Assembly (NCBI RefSeq): GCF_036669915.1
Contig: NC_089324.1
Location: 12,494,118 to 12,558,117 of the forward strand
Length of the DNA: 64,000 bases
Direction of reading: 5' to 3'
From: Pocillopora verrucosa
Lineage: Eukaryota; Cnidaria; Anthozoa; Scleractinia; Pocilloporidae
The translations under genes were made by a program, and so were the position numbers. This document shows positions 49,935 through 60,711 of this stretch, in pieces (position 1 is the first letter of the stretch; each line of letters starts with the position of its first letter). The notes under the pieces are model-generated. The model was not told where the DNA came from and made no database searches. It worked only from the letters and a program-made list of their open reading frames with translations.

Positions 49935-50334
49935 AATATTGTAAAACTTACAATTGCATGCAATGATTACAAATCAAGTATTTAATATAACATATTTTTA
50001 TTCACCCAAACTAAAAATCTACCAAAAAAATGAAATACATTTGCTTTCTAGAATTACTGAGACTGTGTGTACAGTGTATCAATTGATTATGATTGGTAAA
50101 TGGAACAAAAAGGGCAGCAAATTAACCTGATAGCTAGATGGTTATGTTGTATAAACATAAATATTCTCAAAATTGTTGGAAAGTTCATCCTATTTAGTGA
50201 GTTAGGCAAACTAGTTGGTTGTGTACAAGACACAGGCAAGAAGTGGTTTTTAAGACTTCTGAGAAACAAATCTCATGGAGCACCAGAGTGAATGGTTAGG
50301 ACCTGGGAACTTTAGATCTCAATTCCAGTACCTT

Positions 50335-50543
50335 CACCCAAAAACTCTGAGAGGTGATCAACATGTAAATTCTCCTTACGATTCCCATATGTTATCTTGT
50401 CAACAGGTTATGAGAAAAGACAAGCTTATGAGCTGAGGGTGTTATTGTGATATAACACCAAATTCTCTTGTCCAATTTCTAGGGAAATGTGTGGCAGTAG
50501 GTGGGGATAATTACTAATTGGATCTTTGAAGTCAAAGGGTAAA
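50335..50543 (+). repeat. R1-type MITE copy (block U3)
   Basis: Equivalent to 25154-25350 and 57843-58050. The left end is mutated (CACCCAAAAACTCTGAG); the right end is GATCTTTGAAGTCAAAGGG. Confidence 0.65.
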
Positions 50544-51153
50544 GTCACTTGGCTATGGTCTTTCTGCAACTTCAAGTCAAATAACATTGGAGCAAGAAAA
50601 TCCCCTTAAATTGACTTTGGAGATGATTGGTGAAATAGACATGGATAGCTAAACTGCACAATCAATTAAAATGATATGCCTAATTGAAACATGTTTTCAT
50701 AACTATTTGAAACCCCTTGTACAAGGCACAGAAGTTTGAGAATTGTGTTGATTGTCTCTTTGTTTTTTGTTTTTTTTTCTCTCTTCAATAAAGTTTTCTC
50801 CAGATTACATTAGACCATGTGGTAGTTCTTTGCCCTGATAAGGGTTGTGTCCTCCTGAAATACCTGCTCTTACCTGCTTCCAGATGAAGTGAAAGGCAGA
50901 CCACACGAAGAATAGTTAAATCTACTTTAGACTCGTTTAAGTTTCCTTTTCTGAAGAATCTGACTGCTCATGAGACATTAGTCAATTTTGTGCTCACCCC
51001 CCTCCCCCTGGTTTCTGTATTTGAGTGCTAACAATGTAATTACACCGTTGAGTGTTTCTGTCATTTGTGAAGAAAATTTGTCCTAAAAAAATTATTCGAT
51101 TTTAGTTTTCTCTGGCACACAGCATTAGAACGATTCGTAGAATAGTAACACAT

Positions 51154-53178
51154 TCACTTCAGGATATATATTTTGTAAGCTTTATGGCTTGTGACTAGTA
51201 TACACCCATCTGGTGCTGTTACAATGTCAGATGGACTTTGTAAGGGAATGGAAGTTTTGCCTGTAAAGCGACCGTCCAAAGAAAATTGCTGAACTCTGTT
51301 ATTGTCATAGTCACAAACAAGAAGGTTATTGGAGTCGTCGAAACACATGTCACAGGCTCCGTTGAACTGTCCGTCTTGATTCCCTTTTTCACCAAACTGG
51401 TACAAGAAAGTGTTTGACGAATCAAATGCTTTTATGACGTGATTGCCTCTTTGAGTTACCAGGAAAATGTTTTTGTAAGAAATACAGCAATTTGGTTCGC
51501 TGAGTCTCTCTGGGCCACTGTCTCCTATTGTGAATAGAGCTTCGCCCTCTTTTGACATTACTTGAACTCTATTGTTACAGAATTCAGTGACAACAATACG
51601 TTCTGCGTCATCAAGACAAATACAAACTGGATTCTTAAAGTGTCCTTTTCCCTCACCTTCTTTTCCAAAGGTTTTTACAACAGATCCTGTCTGGATATTT
51701 ATGTGTTGGATTCTATGATTTAATTGATCTGCAATAAGAATTTCGTTGTCATTTAAAAATAACACATCGGATGGATATTTAAATTGTCCAGGATGTGTTC
51801 CTTCTTTTCCAAGTTGTTTTAAACAGTTCCCTTCTTTATTGAATACAAAAACACAGTGTCCGCGCAAATCTACAACAGCTATGTCGCCTTGCCTGTTTAC
51901 GGCGATTCCATTTGGTCCCTTGAACTCCTGCCCTTGGTTGAACTTCAAGTCCAATTCACCGACCACGACAAGTTGACGTTCTTTCACTGGCAAAAAGAAC
52001 GGAGAGATCGAAAGCTTCTCGCCATTAATCTTCACCTCAACGTTGTAGACGCCAGGCACTCTAGGTGTAAACTTCAGCCTAAGATTGCCGTCTCCTTTTT
52101 CTTGAACGGTTACGTTTGATGTATATTTGGCGGGTTTTATTAGCAATTCAACCTGATCTTTAAGATCGGGCTGGTAACTAATCTCCCCTTCAGAAGTTTT
52201 TGAACACAACGTTAACTCTGCTTCTACACCAGCCTGGAAAGTTTGATCCAGTCCTTCTATATTTGATTTAGCTGCGTTTGCCGGTTGGTTGTTGAGTTGA
52301 GTAAAACCCAGTTTTAAATCTTTCTGGGATGCCGCGTTAAATTTGGCAAATGTAGTCTGGTGATGTTTTGGAACTTCAACTCCGCGAAGCTCTTCAAATT
52401 TCTGCTTCAAAGCCGTCATGGTCTGTACAATATCCAAGGCTGAGCTTCTCTGCACGAGATTTTCTGCAAACTGAACCGCTTGGTTCATTTGTTTTACTAG
52501 AGATTCCAGTTCGTGTTTAGCCGAGTTGATTCGCTCTATTCTCTTCTTACGTGTCATTTCTAAGGACTCTAAGAGCTGTTTTTCTTGCTGTCGCGTCTTT
52601 GTGATCACGTGTTGAGCTGCCTCGGACACTTGTTGTTTAGCGATTGCGATAATCATTTCCACATCCTCAGAGGTTTTCTGAGATTTTCTTATCTCTTCTC
52701 GAAACAAGTTTGCCTTTTCCTTGATGGTGTCGACGTTCAACATGATGTATTTCTTATCCTCCTGCACTGCCTTTTCAATAACGTCGAAGTCATGGCCTCG
52801 GTGGTCTTCGGCGAAGCAAACAGGACAAATACACGCTTCGCAGGAAGAGCAGAAATATCGTAGTCTTTCTTTCTTGTGTTGCGAGCAAAATGGCGGCTTC
52901 AGCAAGACCTCGCGATCTTCCGTTTCAAGGAGACCTAACAAACTATTATGGATGAAGCTGGTGGGCAAACGGTCGAAGCGATTGCCCTCTGGTAAATCGA
53001 TTTCCGCCTGACACTCGGGGCATCTGAATTTGCCTTGTCTGTGGGTTTTTCTTGCATGTTCCTCCAAACACTTAACGCAGAAAGTGTGGAAGCACGATAT
53101 TATTTTGGGGTCTGTGTAAGTATCGAGACAAATTGAACATGTGACTTGTTTCTTGAGGTTTTCCACGAGAGGTTCCAT
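51154..53178 (-). CDS. TRIM-NHL gene 4 (one B-box), intronless
   Basis: 674 residues from the conserved MEPLVENL start; an in-frame ATG at 53208 would add ten residues. The RING has the full C3HC4 set (C14, C17, C29, H31, C34, C37, C53, C56) and B-box2 is complete with the same spacing as genes 1, 2 and 5. Coiled coil, filamin-type domain and NHL propeller follow as in those genes. It is the most divergent one-B-box copy: blade 4 reads VTQRGNHVI where the others have V(T/A)ERDNHVI, and the filamin domain differs at many places (e.g. PAKYTSNVTVQEKG). It has no two-B-box partner. Its 5' flank stops at about 53607, where the copied CRNKL1 segment begins, so any spacer and gene-3-like partner were probably lost or never copied. 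Confidence 0.93.
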   Translation of the reverse strand: MEPLVENLKKQVTCSICLDTYTDPKIISCFHTFCVKCLEEHARKTHRQGKFRCPECQAEIDLPEGNRFDRLPTSFIHNSLLGLLETEDREVLLKPPFCSQHKKERLRYFCSSCEACICPVCFAEDHRGHDFDVIEKAVQEDKKYIMLNVDTIKEKANLFREEIRKSQKTSEDVEMIIAIAKQQVSEAAQHVITKTRQQEKQLLESLEMTRKKRIERINSAKHELESLVKQMNQAVQFAENLVQRSSALDIVQTMTALKQKFEELRGVEVPKHHQTTFAKFNAASQKDLKLGFTQLNNQPANAAKSNIEGLDQTFQAGVEAELTLCSKTSEGEISYQPDLKDQVELLIKPAKYTSNVTVQEKGDGNLRLKFTPRVPGVYNVEVKINGEKLSISPFFLPVKERQLVVVGELDLKFNQGQEFKGPNGIAVNRQGDIAVVDLRGHCVFVFNKEGNCLKQLGKEGTHPGQFKYPSDVLFLNDNEILIADQLNHRIQHINIQTGSVVKTFGKEGEGKGHFKNPVCICLDDAERIVVTEFCNNRVQVMSKEGEALFTIGDSGPERLSEPNCCISYKNIFLVTQRGNHVIKAFDSSNTFLYQFGEKGNQDGQFNGACDMCFDDSNNLLVCDYDNNRVQQFSLDGRFTGKTSIPLQSPSDIVTAPDGCILVTSHKAYKIYILK

Positions 53179-53957
53179 CACGATCGCCTTGAAGTACTGG
53201 TTATTCAAGCGACGAATACAAACAAACTGTGAAATCTAAGATTTAATGTTTGATTCCGAGAAAAGGTCCATGACGGCTGAGTTTTTGTAACCAATCATAT
53301 TCAAGGACGTAGTTGACCTTTTTTGTAACGTCATGTCAGTGTTCATTCCTCGTTTATGATGAATAGACTTAGTCGGTCGCGTTGAAACCATGAAACCGTG
53401 ACACGCTCGTTTAAAATGTTGTCATATGCGGGGCAAAATTACTGAATGCTGATTGACTGAGACAGAGGACATATTTGTCTTTCTTAATAACGAGGGCACT
53501 TCTGGTAATCAAGAGGGCGTGATTAATTGATGCCGATTGAACCTTTTGCCGTTTGCGGCGACGATTTATTGATTCAATTTAACTGAGTGAAGCAGTTTAA
53601 TCTTACTAAGGAGTTGAGACCTTAATCTAAAAATCTTTATCGAAGTGATTTTCTAAGCCTTTCCCCCTCCACTCCTTAACCATTTCAATTCGTATTTTTT
53701 CCCGACTTTTTGTGTTTCTTAGAAATATTGGTTACTTTTTTTTGGCTGACACGAATGGCGACTCCGTGGCGGTGTCTCTAGTTACCCTTTGTGATGCAAA
53801 TTCTGCCTCTTTGTCCGTTTTGCTTTTAACAGCTTCGAGAATTTGATCGCTGTCGTAAGTTGTACGAGAAATTCCTGGAGTTTAATCCTGCAAATTGTAC
53901 CACATGGGTCAAGGTTAGGAGAGAATGTTTTATGTTGTTAAAGTAGTTGTTTTTTAT

Positions 53958-54244
53958 TATTGTTTCATAAGTGTGCTTTTCTGTGAACACTTGCAATTAA
54001 CTATAGATGGAGTTTGACAAGAACAAAACTTGAAAATAGACGAAAGGTTATCGAATTGGGAATGAGAAACTAAGAAACGTTTGATTAAACAAACGTAAGA
54101 ACAAACGATCGAAGGCAGGCCTGGATCGAAGGAATGTCAGGTCGCGCGCCCACACGAATGAACAAAAAAAAACAAGTAAAATAAGGGCATGAATACTAAC
54201 AAACAGGGACCTTAAGCAGGACCTAAGGAAGGCTGATAAATGAT
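53958..54244. mobile_element. 287-bp insertion unique to copy 2 (unclassified)
   Basis: Copy 1 reads TTTTTTAT directly into CACAG; here 287 bases intervene, flanked by AT on both sides. No terminal inverted repeats or coding frame were recognised. Confidence 0.6.
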
Positions 54245-54470
54245 CACAGTATTGAATTTGGCTGAGGTATTGTTCTGCTCATTAGATCTTTTGTTTTTCC
54301 ACATCCTCGTTGCTGTCGAGGCTGGGGTTAGCTTAACGTCCTCAATGATCAAGCTATGGAACGAAATTAAATTGACGACATCTTTATTAAATTTGGCAGT
54401 CAAGGAAGACAATGTGTAAGATATGTAAAAGAGGTGAAGTACCGTGGAATAATTCGTTAAAGACAATAGA

Positions 54471-54667
54471 TTAACCCTTAAACTCCCAAGATAAGATTGT
54501 CAATTCTCTCCTTTAGCTGCAACACATTTCCTCGTAAATTAGTTGGGAGAATTGGGTGTTAGATCAAGATATAGACTTCTACCTGATAAGTTTGAGTTTG
54601 CTAGATAATGTATTCATATTATAGGGAGAAGTTACACGTTGATCACCCAATGGGAGTGAAAGGGTTA
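54471..54667 (+). repeat. R1-type MITE copy, partner of 43028-43224
   Basis: Near-identical to the copy in the main CRNKL1 intron 15, inherited through the segmental duplication. Confidence 0.8.
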
Positions 54668-55904
54668 ACTTGCAAATAGAGCACTTTTCGATCGAGGCAG
54701 TGAGAGATCGACGATAGTGAACCACTGGTAGTCGGCTGTTATTGAAACATTTGCTCTGTTTTCTCCTTTTTTCTATTTTTAGTACGCCGAACTGGAAACC
54801 ATTCTTGGTGATACTGACAGGGCACGTGCGCTGTTTGAATTGGCTGTTAACCAACCTTTGCTTGATATGCCCGAGGTAATGTATTGCAATGAAGGGTGTA
54901 TTTAACTCACCGGGTGTATTTAACTCACCGCACGGCATATTCTGTTTTTTCTGCTGTGGGAAAAGTTGTGCGGTGTTTCCATTCCATTTCGGAAGAGTAA
55001 CAATACTTTTGGTCTCTCATTATGCTCTCGAAACTTGAATAAACTTCGACGGATATGCAAATTTGTGGAACCTCTATTAAGCGGCATCGTATTTAGCGGT
55101 CGGTTGTCAAAGTCCCGAATTAGTCTCCCCTTAATTACTGTAATTTCACCTTGGATTAAAACCGGAAGTTATGTTTTCACGAGAAGTTAGTAGTTCATCA
55201 TTTTTAGTGAAAATGCTTCACTTCCTTTCGACTATTAACATTCGTATTCTTAAAATTTGTTTCAAGCACGAGTACGCGGTGTAAGTTCCTCTGAAGGTTA
55301 TGTAGAAATAGAGAATCACTCTCGCCGAACGGAAGTGACTTTGACAGAGTACTTAAAATACTAACAGTGTTACTCATTTCTGTGAGTCTGATTAGCAGCA
55401 ACAAGTGAATAATTGTAGATTTTGTTGTTCTCAGGTTTTGTGGAAAGCTTACATAGATTTCGAGATAAACTTGGAAGAGTACGACAAAACACGAGATCTT
55501 TATGAGAGGCTACTAAAACGAACGCAACACGTCAAGGTAGTATTTTTTTAATTATTTTTCCCTAAATTCTATCTCTGCTATTTTGTTGAATCTCTTGTAC
55601 AAGAGCAGATATTTCCATTATGTCCTTTTTTCGTGCATGATTGTTTTTAGTGCCTCGCAAAAGTGTAGTGTGTCGTTAATTTCATCATGATATTAATTAA
55701 CATGTCGAAGCAAACATGTCGAAGCAAATTTGCAGCCATGTTTCCCTGTATTCGCTTTCCTTGTGTAAGGCTCTAATTTCCGTCTGTGATTCTCCTGAAA
55801 TGTTCTCTTTATAGGTTTGGATTAGTTTTGCACAGTTCGAGGCCTCTACAGCAACCGATGAAAACATCATACAAGCAAGGTGTGTGAAAAGGCTATCCTA
55901 CATT

Positions 55905-56031
55905 CTCGATCGAGACCGTGACCATGGTAGTTCATAAGTGGAAAGCCTACGGTCATACAACGCCAGATCTCGATCGAGAGCGTGACCATGGTAGTTCATA
56001 AGAGGAAAGCCTACAGACACGCAACGCCCGA
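55905..56031. repeat. 64-bp tandem repeat, two units
   Basis: Units begin at 55905 and 55969. Partner of the three-unit array at 44760-44950. Confidence 0.88.
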
Positions 56032-57020
56032 TGAACCTTTGCGGAGAGCCCCAGAGCGGACAACTCAATGGAAGATTTATTTGTTCTGTAGGAGAGGATT
56101 CATGGTGGAATATTTAAGTTGAAATAGTTCTATTGCTTTAAATGCTATCAAAACGTCTGTGAAATTGAATCCTCACCTTTGTCTATTTTGTTTGTACTAT
56201 AAATATTATTTTTCAGAACTGTTTACGAACGCGCCAGCAAATCTCTCAGAAACGCAGAGGAGAAAGAAGAACGAGTGATGGTACTGGAAGCCTGGAAAGA
56301 GTTCGAGGTATTATTAAAATTGGTTGTACTAATAAAGAAACTTTTTTGAAAGGTCGAATCCGATTTAATTTTATTATTTTGATCCTCAAGGACGAATATG
56401 GAGACGAAAGCTCACAAGAAAAAATCAAGAAAAAGATGCCTCGTCGAGTAAAGAAGAGAAGAAAAGTACAAACGGACGACGGAGTAAGAAATCTCTCCAA
56501 ACGTATTCAAATAACTTCGATCGTCTGTCGTCACGCAATCCGTTGCCTAAGCCAAAATGTCGCGTGACATTTCGATTCTGTTTTCAATTTACTCATGATT
56601 TTGTTCCAAATGTGGCTGTTATCAGAAATAATTCGTAGCCGCGTGTATAATACTTTAGCCTCACTGCAATTTTCTTTTCTCTTTGTTAGATTTTATATTT
56701 TTCTATGGAGATTTGAAACACTATTAAAATATTTTTCCTTGCAGTCAGACGCTGGATGGGAAGAATACTATGATTACATCTTTCCTGACGATGAAGCCAA
56801 CATGCCTAACTTTAAACTGCTCCAGATGGCCAGGCTTTGGAAAAAGAACCAACAACAAATGGAATAATTATTTGTTGTTGAAGTCAGTCCTAAAGAAGTG
56901 GTTTTGTAGTTTGACAAGGGGTGGGGGTGGGGTAGAAGTATTAGAGGGGGAGGTGTAAGGGGCACAAATGTGGCTTCATGAGTTCGTGACGTCCAAACTA
57001 AATTGCTGACAGATCTCTGT

Positions 57021-57232
57021 TATCCTTTTAATGCTAACATCAGTATGCATATTCTCCATACTGTTCTCTATGTATTTCCTAAGGTATTGACAAGGAGACT
57101 TTTTATTTAACAATCAAGAGCTTCTCTAGTTGGTGATTCCCTCCTTAATTGTTGTGACCTTAATATTTGATTCGGGGAGGAGAAGGGGGAGGGGGTAATT
57201 AGATACTGGTCACTCTTAGGGTTTGAAGGGTC
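57021..57232 (+). repeat. R2 MITE copy (block U4)
   Basis: Equivalent to 23871-24040 and 48991-49192, with a G-rich stretch at about 57175-57195. Confidence 0.7.
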
Positions 57233-57842
57233 TTTGCAATGGTCTCAGACAAAAATATTTTTGGAGCTGACCAAATTCATGCAATTGGATCTGTTGAAGT
57301 GTCTATCTTGATTCCCTTGTTTTCCAAACTTGGATGAAAAAGTTCCTGAATGATCAAATATTTTTATACAGTGATTGTGTCAATGGAAAATATGAGGAAA
57401 GTTTTTGGAGATTCATATTGGCTGAAGATTAATTTGGTTATGAGCCCTGAATAGAGTGTGACTGAAAATTGCATACAATGAGTACAAGTCAAGTATTTAA
57501 AATATTTTTATTCATCCAAACTACAAAACTTCCCAAGAAATGAAGTACAGTTTACTCTTAGAATTACTACCTGTATGTACAGTGCATCAATTGGTTAGGA
57601 TTGGTAAAATGGAATTAAGAAGGAAAACAAATTCACCTGAGTGCTAAATGGGTATGTCATATAAACATGTATATAAATATTTTTAAGTTGTGAGAAATTT
57701 CAACTTATCAGATGCAAACCAGCTGGTTGTTTACAAAGGACTGGGAACAAATGGATCTTGGGAGTAAAGAGAAACAAATTTCATTTGGAGACAGAGTGGA
57801 TGGTTAGTACCTGGGAACTCTAGAACTCAATTCCAGTGCCTC

Positions 57843-58050
57843 CACTCTTTAACTCCAAGAGGTGATTAACATGTAAATTCTCCTTGCAATTGCAAAATGT
57901 TATCTTGCAAACAGGTTATGAGAACATACAAGCTTATCAGCTGGTGGGTGTTATTCTGATGTAACATCAAATTCTCTTGTCGGATTTATAGAGAAATGTA
58001 TGGAAGTTAGTGGGGAGAATTACTAATTGGATCTTTACATTCAAAGGGTG
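57843..58050 (+). repeat. R1-type MITE copy (block U4)
   Basis: CACTCTTTAACTCCAAGAGG start and GATCTTTACATTCAAAGGG end. Equivalent to 25154-25350. Confidence 0.65.
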
Positions 58051-58683
58051 AAGTCACTTGGCCATGGTCTTTCTGCAACTTCCAATCAAATAACATTGGA
58101 GCAATCTCCTTAAATTCACTATGGAAATCATTGGTGAAAAAGACACAAAGCTAAACTGTACATCATTCATTTAAAAGAATATACTTAATTGAAACATTTT
58201 TACCTAACTATTTGAAACCCCTTGTACAAGGCACAGAAAATTGAGGTCCCATTGATTATGTCTCTTTTCCTTTTGCTTTTTTTTTTTTGCTCTATTCAGT
58301 GAAGTTTTGTCCAGATTACATTAGACCATATGGTAATTCTTTGCCCTGATGAGGGCTGTGTCTTCCTGAGATATCTGGTCTTCTTATTCGAAAGAATGAA
58401 GTAAAAGGCACACCACATGAAGAAAAGTTAAATATATCCTAGACTCGTTTAAGTTTCCTTTTCTGAATATAATTTTCCTATGTATCCGACTGCTCTTGGG
58501 GTGTTAGTCAATTTTGCGCTAACCCCCCTCCCCCTGGTTTCTGTATTTGAGGGCTAACGATGCATTGACACCGTTGAGTGTTTCTGCTGCTTGTGAAGAA
58601 ATTTTGTTCAAAAAAATTGAATGATTCGACTTAAGTTTTCGCTGGCATACAGCATTTGAATGATTCATAGAATTGTAACACAT

Positions 58684-60711
58684 TTACCTCAGAATGTATA
58701 TTTTCTTAGTTCTATAGCTTGTGACTAATATACGCCCATCTGGCGCTGTTATAATTTGTAATGGACTTTGTAAAGGAACGGTAGTTTCGCCCGTAAAGCG
58801 ACCGTCCAAAGAAAATTGCTGAACTCTGTTGTTAGAATAGTCACAAACAAGAAGGTTATTAGGGCCGTCTAAACACATGCCACAGGGTGAAGTGAACTGT
58901 CCGTCTTGATTCCCTTTTTCGCCAAACTTGTACAGGAAAGTGTTTGACGAATCGAATGCTTTTATGACGTGATTGTCTCTCTCGGCTACCAGGAAAATGT
59001 GTTTGTAAGGAATGCAGCTGCTTGGTTTGCTAAGATTCTCTGGACCATTGTCTCCTATTGTGAATAGAGCTTCGCCCTCTTTTGACATTACTTGAACTCT
59101 ATTGTTAGAGAATTCACTGACAACAATATGTTCTGTATCGTCAAGGCAAATACTAACTGGATTATGAAAGTGTCCTTTTCCCTCACCTTCTTTTCCAAAG
59201 GTTTTTACAACAGTTCCTGTCTGGATATTTATTTGTTGAATTCTATTATTTGATCTATCTGCAATAAGAATTTCGTTGTTGTTTAAAAATGACACTCCAG
59301 CTGGATATTTGAATTGTCCAGGATCTGCTCCTTCTTTTCCAATTTGTTTTAAACAGTTCCCATCTTTATTGAATACAAAAACACAGTGTCCAATATTATC
59401 TACAACAGCTATGTCGCCTTGCCTGTTTACAGCGATTCCAGTGAGTCCCTTGAACCCCTGCCCTTTGTTGAACTTCAAGTCCAATTCACCGACCACGACA
59501 AGTTGACGTTGTTTCACTGCCAACGTGAACGGAGAGGTAGAAAGCTTTTCGCCCTTAATCTTCACCTCAACGCTGTAGGGGCCAGGCACTATAGGTGTAA
59601 ATTTCAGCTTAAGATTGCCGTCTCCTTTTTCTTCAACACATACGTTTGTAACATCTTTGGTGGGTTTTATCAGCAATTCAACTTGCTCTTTAAGATCGGC
59701 CTGGTTACAAATCTCTCCCTCTGCTGTTTTTAGGCATAACGTAAACTCTGCTTCTACACCAGCCTGGAAAGTTTGATCCAGTCCTTCTACAGTTGATGTA
59801 GCTGCTTTTGCCGGTTTCTCGGTGAGTTGAATAAAACCCAGTTTCAAGTCTTGTTGAGATGCCGCGGTAAATTTGACAAATGTTGTTGGATGATGCCTTG
59901 AAATCTCAACTCCACGAAGCTCTTGAAATTTGTGCTTCAAAGTTGTCCTGGTCTTTATAATATCCCAGCCTGGGCCTCTGTGCACGAGATTTTCCGCAAA
60001 CTGAGCCGCTTGGTGTATTTGTTTTACCAGCGATTCCAGTTCTTGTTTAGCCGAGTTAATTTTCTCTATTCTCTCTCTACGCGTCATTTCTAAGGAGTCT
60101 AAGAGTTGTTTTTCTTGCTGTCGCGTCTTTGTGATCACGTGTTGAGCTGCCTCATACACTTCTTGTTTAGCGATTGCGATAATCATTTCCACATCCTCAG
60201 AGGTTTTCTCAAGTTTTCCTATCTCTTCTCGAAACAAATTTACCTTTTCCTTGATAGTGTCGACGTTCAACATGATGTATTTCTTATCCTCCTGCACTGC
60301 CTTTTCAATAACGTCGAACTCATGGCCTCGGTGATCTTCGGCGAAGCAAACAGGACAAATACACGCTTCACAGGAAGAGCAGAAATATCGTAGTCTTTCG
60401 TTCTTGTGTTGCGAGCAAAATGGCGGCCTCAGCAAGGCCTCGCGATCTTCCGTTTCAAGAAGACCTACCAAACTATTTTGGTAAAAGCTGGTGGGTAAAC
60501 GGTCGAAGCGATTACCTTCTGGTAGATTGATTTCCGCCTGACACTCGGGGCATCTGAATTTGCCTTGTCTGTGGGTTTTTGTTGCATGTTCCTTCAAACA
60601 ATTGCAACAAAAAGTGTGGAAGCACGATATTATTTTGGGGTTTGTGTAAGTATCGAGACAAATTGAACATGTGACTTGTTTCTTGAGGTTTTCCACGAGA
60701 GGTTCCATCAT
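58684..60711 (-). CDS. TRIM-NHL gene 5 (one B-box), intronless
   Basis: 675 residues from MMEPLVENL. An in-frame ATG at 60771 would add 20 residues ([20 protein letters not shown]); the same stretch upstream of gene 1 lacks the ATG and has a stop just before it. RING C15, C18, C30, H32, C35, C38, C54, C57; B-box2, coiled coil, filamin-type and NHL domains in the same places as gene 1. It is the partner of gene 2, with the same spacer and a two-B-box gene beyond. It differs from gene 2 mostly at single residues, several in the propeller (blade 2 DRSNNRI against DKSNNRI; blade 6 VTSYRTKK against VTSRKAKK). It ends in ILR where the others end in ILK. Confidence 0.93.
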   Translation of the reverse strand: MMEPLVENLKKQVTCSICLDTYTNPKIISCFHTFCCNCLKEHATKTHRQGKFRCPECQAEINLPEGNRFDRLPTSFYQNSLVGLLETEDREALLRPPFCSQHKNERLRYFCSSCEACICPVCFAEDHRGHEFDVIEKAVQEDKKYIMLNVDTIKEKVNLFREEIGKLEKTSEDVEMIIAIAKQEVYEAAQHVITKTRQQEKQLLDSLEMTRRERIEKINSAKQELESLVKQIHQAAQFAENLVHRGPGWDIIKTRTTLKHKFQELRGVEISRHHPTTFVKFTAASQQDLKLGFIQLTEKPAKAATSTVEGLDQTFQAGVEAEFTLCLKTAEGEICNQADLKEQVELLIKPTKDVTNVCVEEKGDGNLKLKFTPIVPGPYSVEVKIKGEKLSTSPFTLAVKQRQLVVVGELDLKFNKGQGFKGLTGIAVNRQGDIAVVDNIGHCVFVFNKDGNCLKQIGKEGADPGQFKYPAGVSFLNNNEILIADRSNNRIQQINIQTGTVVKTFGKEGEGKGHFHNPVSICLDDTEHIVVSEFSNNRVQVMSKEGEALFTIGDNGPENLSKPSSCIPYKHIFLVAERDNHVIKAFDSSNTFLYKFGEKGNQDGQFTSPCGMCLDGPNNLLVCDYSNNRVQQFSLDGRFTGETTVPLQSPLQIITAPDGRILVTSYRTKKIYILR

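Larger units (their letters stand above)
47590..51153. repeat. Segmental repeat block U3, 3' flank of TRIM gene 4
   Basis: Collinear with 22870-25811 (U1), including the two inner sub-blocks (about 49425-49740 and 49940-50250). Extra MITEs (48050-48467) account for much of the length difference. Confidence 0.75.
53833..56867 (+). pseudogene. CRNKL1: Partial CRNKL1 duplicate, exons 15-21 only, frames intact
   Basis: Exon copies: 53833-53913, 54783-54875, 55435-55536, 55815-55879, 56217-56307, 56391-56483, 56745-56867. Each keeps the same length, phase and GT..AG borders as in the main gene and ends at the same TAA. The predicted segment (about 215 residues, the last HAT repeats and C-terminus) differs from the main gene at only about four residues (S to N in exon 18, T to S in exon 19, N to D in exon 20, E to Q in exon 21). 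Exons 1-14 are absent and TRIM gene 4 lies just upstream on the other strand, so no normal start exists. It is either a silent fragment or a set of alternative 3' exons joinable to exon 14 (phase 0) of the main gene. Called pseudogene for lack of a 5' end, not for decay. Confidence 0.85.
53608..56993. repeat. Segmental duplication, copy 2 (CRNKL1 intron 14 to 3' flank)
   Basis: The copy of 42447-46004. The left join at 53607/53608 lies in TRIM gene 4 5' flank (AGCAGTTTAATCTTACTA, then AGGAGTTGAGACC). The right join at about 56993 lies between TTCGTGACGTC and the U4 block (CAAACTAAATTGCTGACAG). Confidence 0.88.
56994..58683. repeat. Segmental repeat block U4, 3' flank of TRIM gene 5
   Basis: Collinear with 23845-25811 (U1) and 48960-51153 (U3), but with only one of the two inner sub-blocks. 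No gene seen. Confidence 0.75.

Noticed and set aside
53600..56900. A complete second CRNKL1 gene
   Set aside because: Only exons 15-21 are present; no match to exons 1-14 was found upstream.
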